A program made the position numbers and the translations under genes. The notes beneath the pieces were generated by a model that was given only the letters and a program-made list of their open reading frames with translations, had not been told where the DNA came from and did no database searches. A DNA stretch of 6,024 nucleotides from Candidatus Melainabacteria bacterium. GTDB lineage: Bacteria; Cyanobacteriota; Vampirovibrionia; 2-02-FULL-35-15. Of the stretch, positions 5,829 through 6,024 are shown one piece after another; the first letter of the stretch is position 1, and every line of letters starts with the position of its first letter. The DNA lies in NCBI GenBank assembly GCA_023250175.1, contig JAHFBD010000030.1:1-6024 (forward strand), written 5' to 3'.

Positions 5829-5881
5829 ATTGTTATATTGGTTTAGATATAAATTAGGGATAAAATCTCTAATATAACAAT
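5829..5881. repeat. 11-bp inverted repeat with 31-nt loop upstream of the sigma gene
   Basis: ATTGTTATATT (5829-5839) and AATATAACAAT (5871-5881) are perfect reverse complements. Inside, TTAGA (5843-5847) and TCTAA (5868-5872) form a nested, partly competing pair. It lies 183-235 bp before the sigma start codon. It may be an operator, a leader-RNA hairpin, or the end of an upstream transcript; there is no U-run making it a standard terminator. Confidence 0.55.
5848..5868 (+). repeat. Near-repeat copy 2, upstream of the sigma gene
   Basis: It reads TATAAATTA then GGGATAAAATCT, and it lies in the loop of the 11-bp inverted repeat. With copy 1 (4546-4567) it brackets the sigma gene. In DNA this AT-rich chance similarity is possible. 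Confidence 0.4.
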
Positions 5882-5910
5882 GAATTGAGGGTTTAATAAA
5901 TCGTTAATTG

Positions 5911-6024
5911 TCATAGTATAAACATCCTGGGCCAATTGTAGTTATGAGAATTGGGATATAGTAAAATAACTTGTATTATGCGAAAAGCCATTTTCTCCAA
6001 TAAAAAATATATTTTAAGTTCAGG
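5911..6024 (-). CDS. Possible 3' end of an unknown upstream gene, or a 26-codon ORF
   Basis: This minus-strand frame is open from the right edge to TGA at 5913-5911 (37 codons). It contains an ATG at 5991 with GGAG 3 nt before it, which would give a 26-residue peptide MAFRIIQVILLY... The composition is hydrophobic at first, and I recognise no family. A second frame is also open from the edge to TAA at 5978-5976 (15 codons), so if a gene ends here either frame could be its tail. Chance is a fair explanation. Confidence 0.15.
   Translation of the reverse strand, partial: PELKIYFLLEKMAFRIIQVILLYPNSHNYNWPRMFIL

Larger units (their letters stand above)
5647..6024. other. Upstream region of the sigma gene (378 bp, no recognised gene)
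   Basis: AT-rich sequence with no ORF of recognisable family. On the minus strand it contains a T8 tract (5666-5673), hexamers such as TATAGT (5706-5701) and TATACT (5920-5915) without well-placed -35 partners, and several inverted repeats: AACAAA-TGAG-TTTGTT at 5774-5789, the 11-bp repeat at 5829-5881, and CCAATT/AATTGG at 5932-5954. I could not pick a convincing sigma-gene promoter by eye. On the plus strand TTGGGA-N17-TATTAT (5951-5979) is a weak candidate promoter pointing out of the right edge. Confidence 0.5.

Overview
This AT-rich window (roughly one third G+C by eye) is a bacterial chromosomal segment with every recognisable gene on the minus strand. It holds most of a late haem-biosynthesis operon and, upstream of it, a sigma-70 family gene. 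Reading in the direction of transcription (right to left) the order is: a 378-bp upstream region (5647-6024), the sigma factor (4618-5646), a 246-bp spacer (4372-4617), uroporphyrinogen decarboxylase hemE (3322-4371), oxygen-independent coproporphyrinogen III oxidase hemN (1894-3285), ferrochelatase hemH (867-1928), and the first 290 codons of protoporphyrinogen oxidase hemY/hemG-type (1-870), which runs off the left edge.

The four hem genes cover every step from uroporphyrinogen III to protohaem: HemE makes coproporphyrinogen III, HemN makes protoporphyrinogen IX, HemY makes protoporphyrin IX, and HemH inserts Fe2+. HemN indicates the protoporphyrin-dependent branch rather than the coproporphyrin-dependent one. 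The genes are tightly packed: hemE-hemN are 36 bp apart, hemN-hemH overlap by 35 bp, and hemH-hemY share an ATGA overlap. They are probably one transcript. The sigma factor has regions 1.2 to 4.2, lacks region 1.1, and may or may not be cotranscribed with the hem genes.

The least explained sequence is the spacer upstream of hemE. It has a locally GC-rich core that can form an H-type pseudoknot on the hemE-sense strand (stems of 7 and 9 bp), overlaid by a 20-codon basic ORF and flanked by promoter-like hexamers. The region upstream of the sigma gene has an 11-bp inverted repeat whose loop carries a near-copy of a motif also found downstream of the sigma gene.

The organism is a low-GC bacterium that makes its own haem. 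Full-length HemN, a plant/cyanobacterial-style ferrochelatase motif (FLYNLFSDP) and a short primary-type sigma are compatible with a non-photosynthetic relative of Cyanobacteria, but that placement is a guess. I saw no tRNA, rRNA, CRISPR array, insertion sequence or recognisable defence system.
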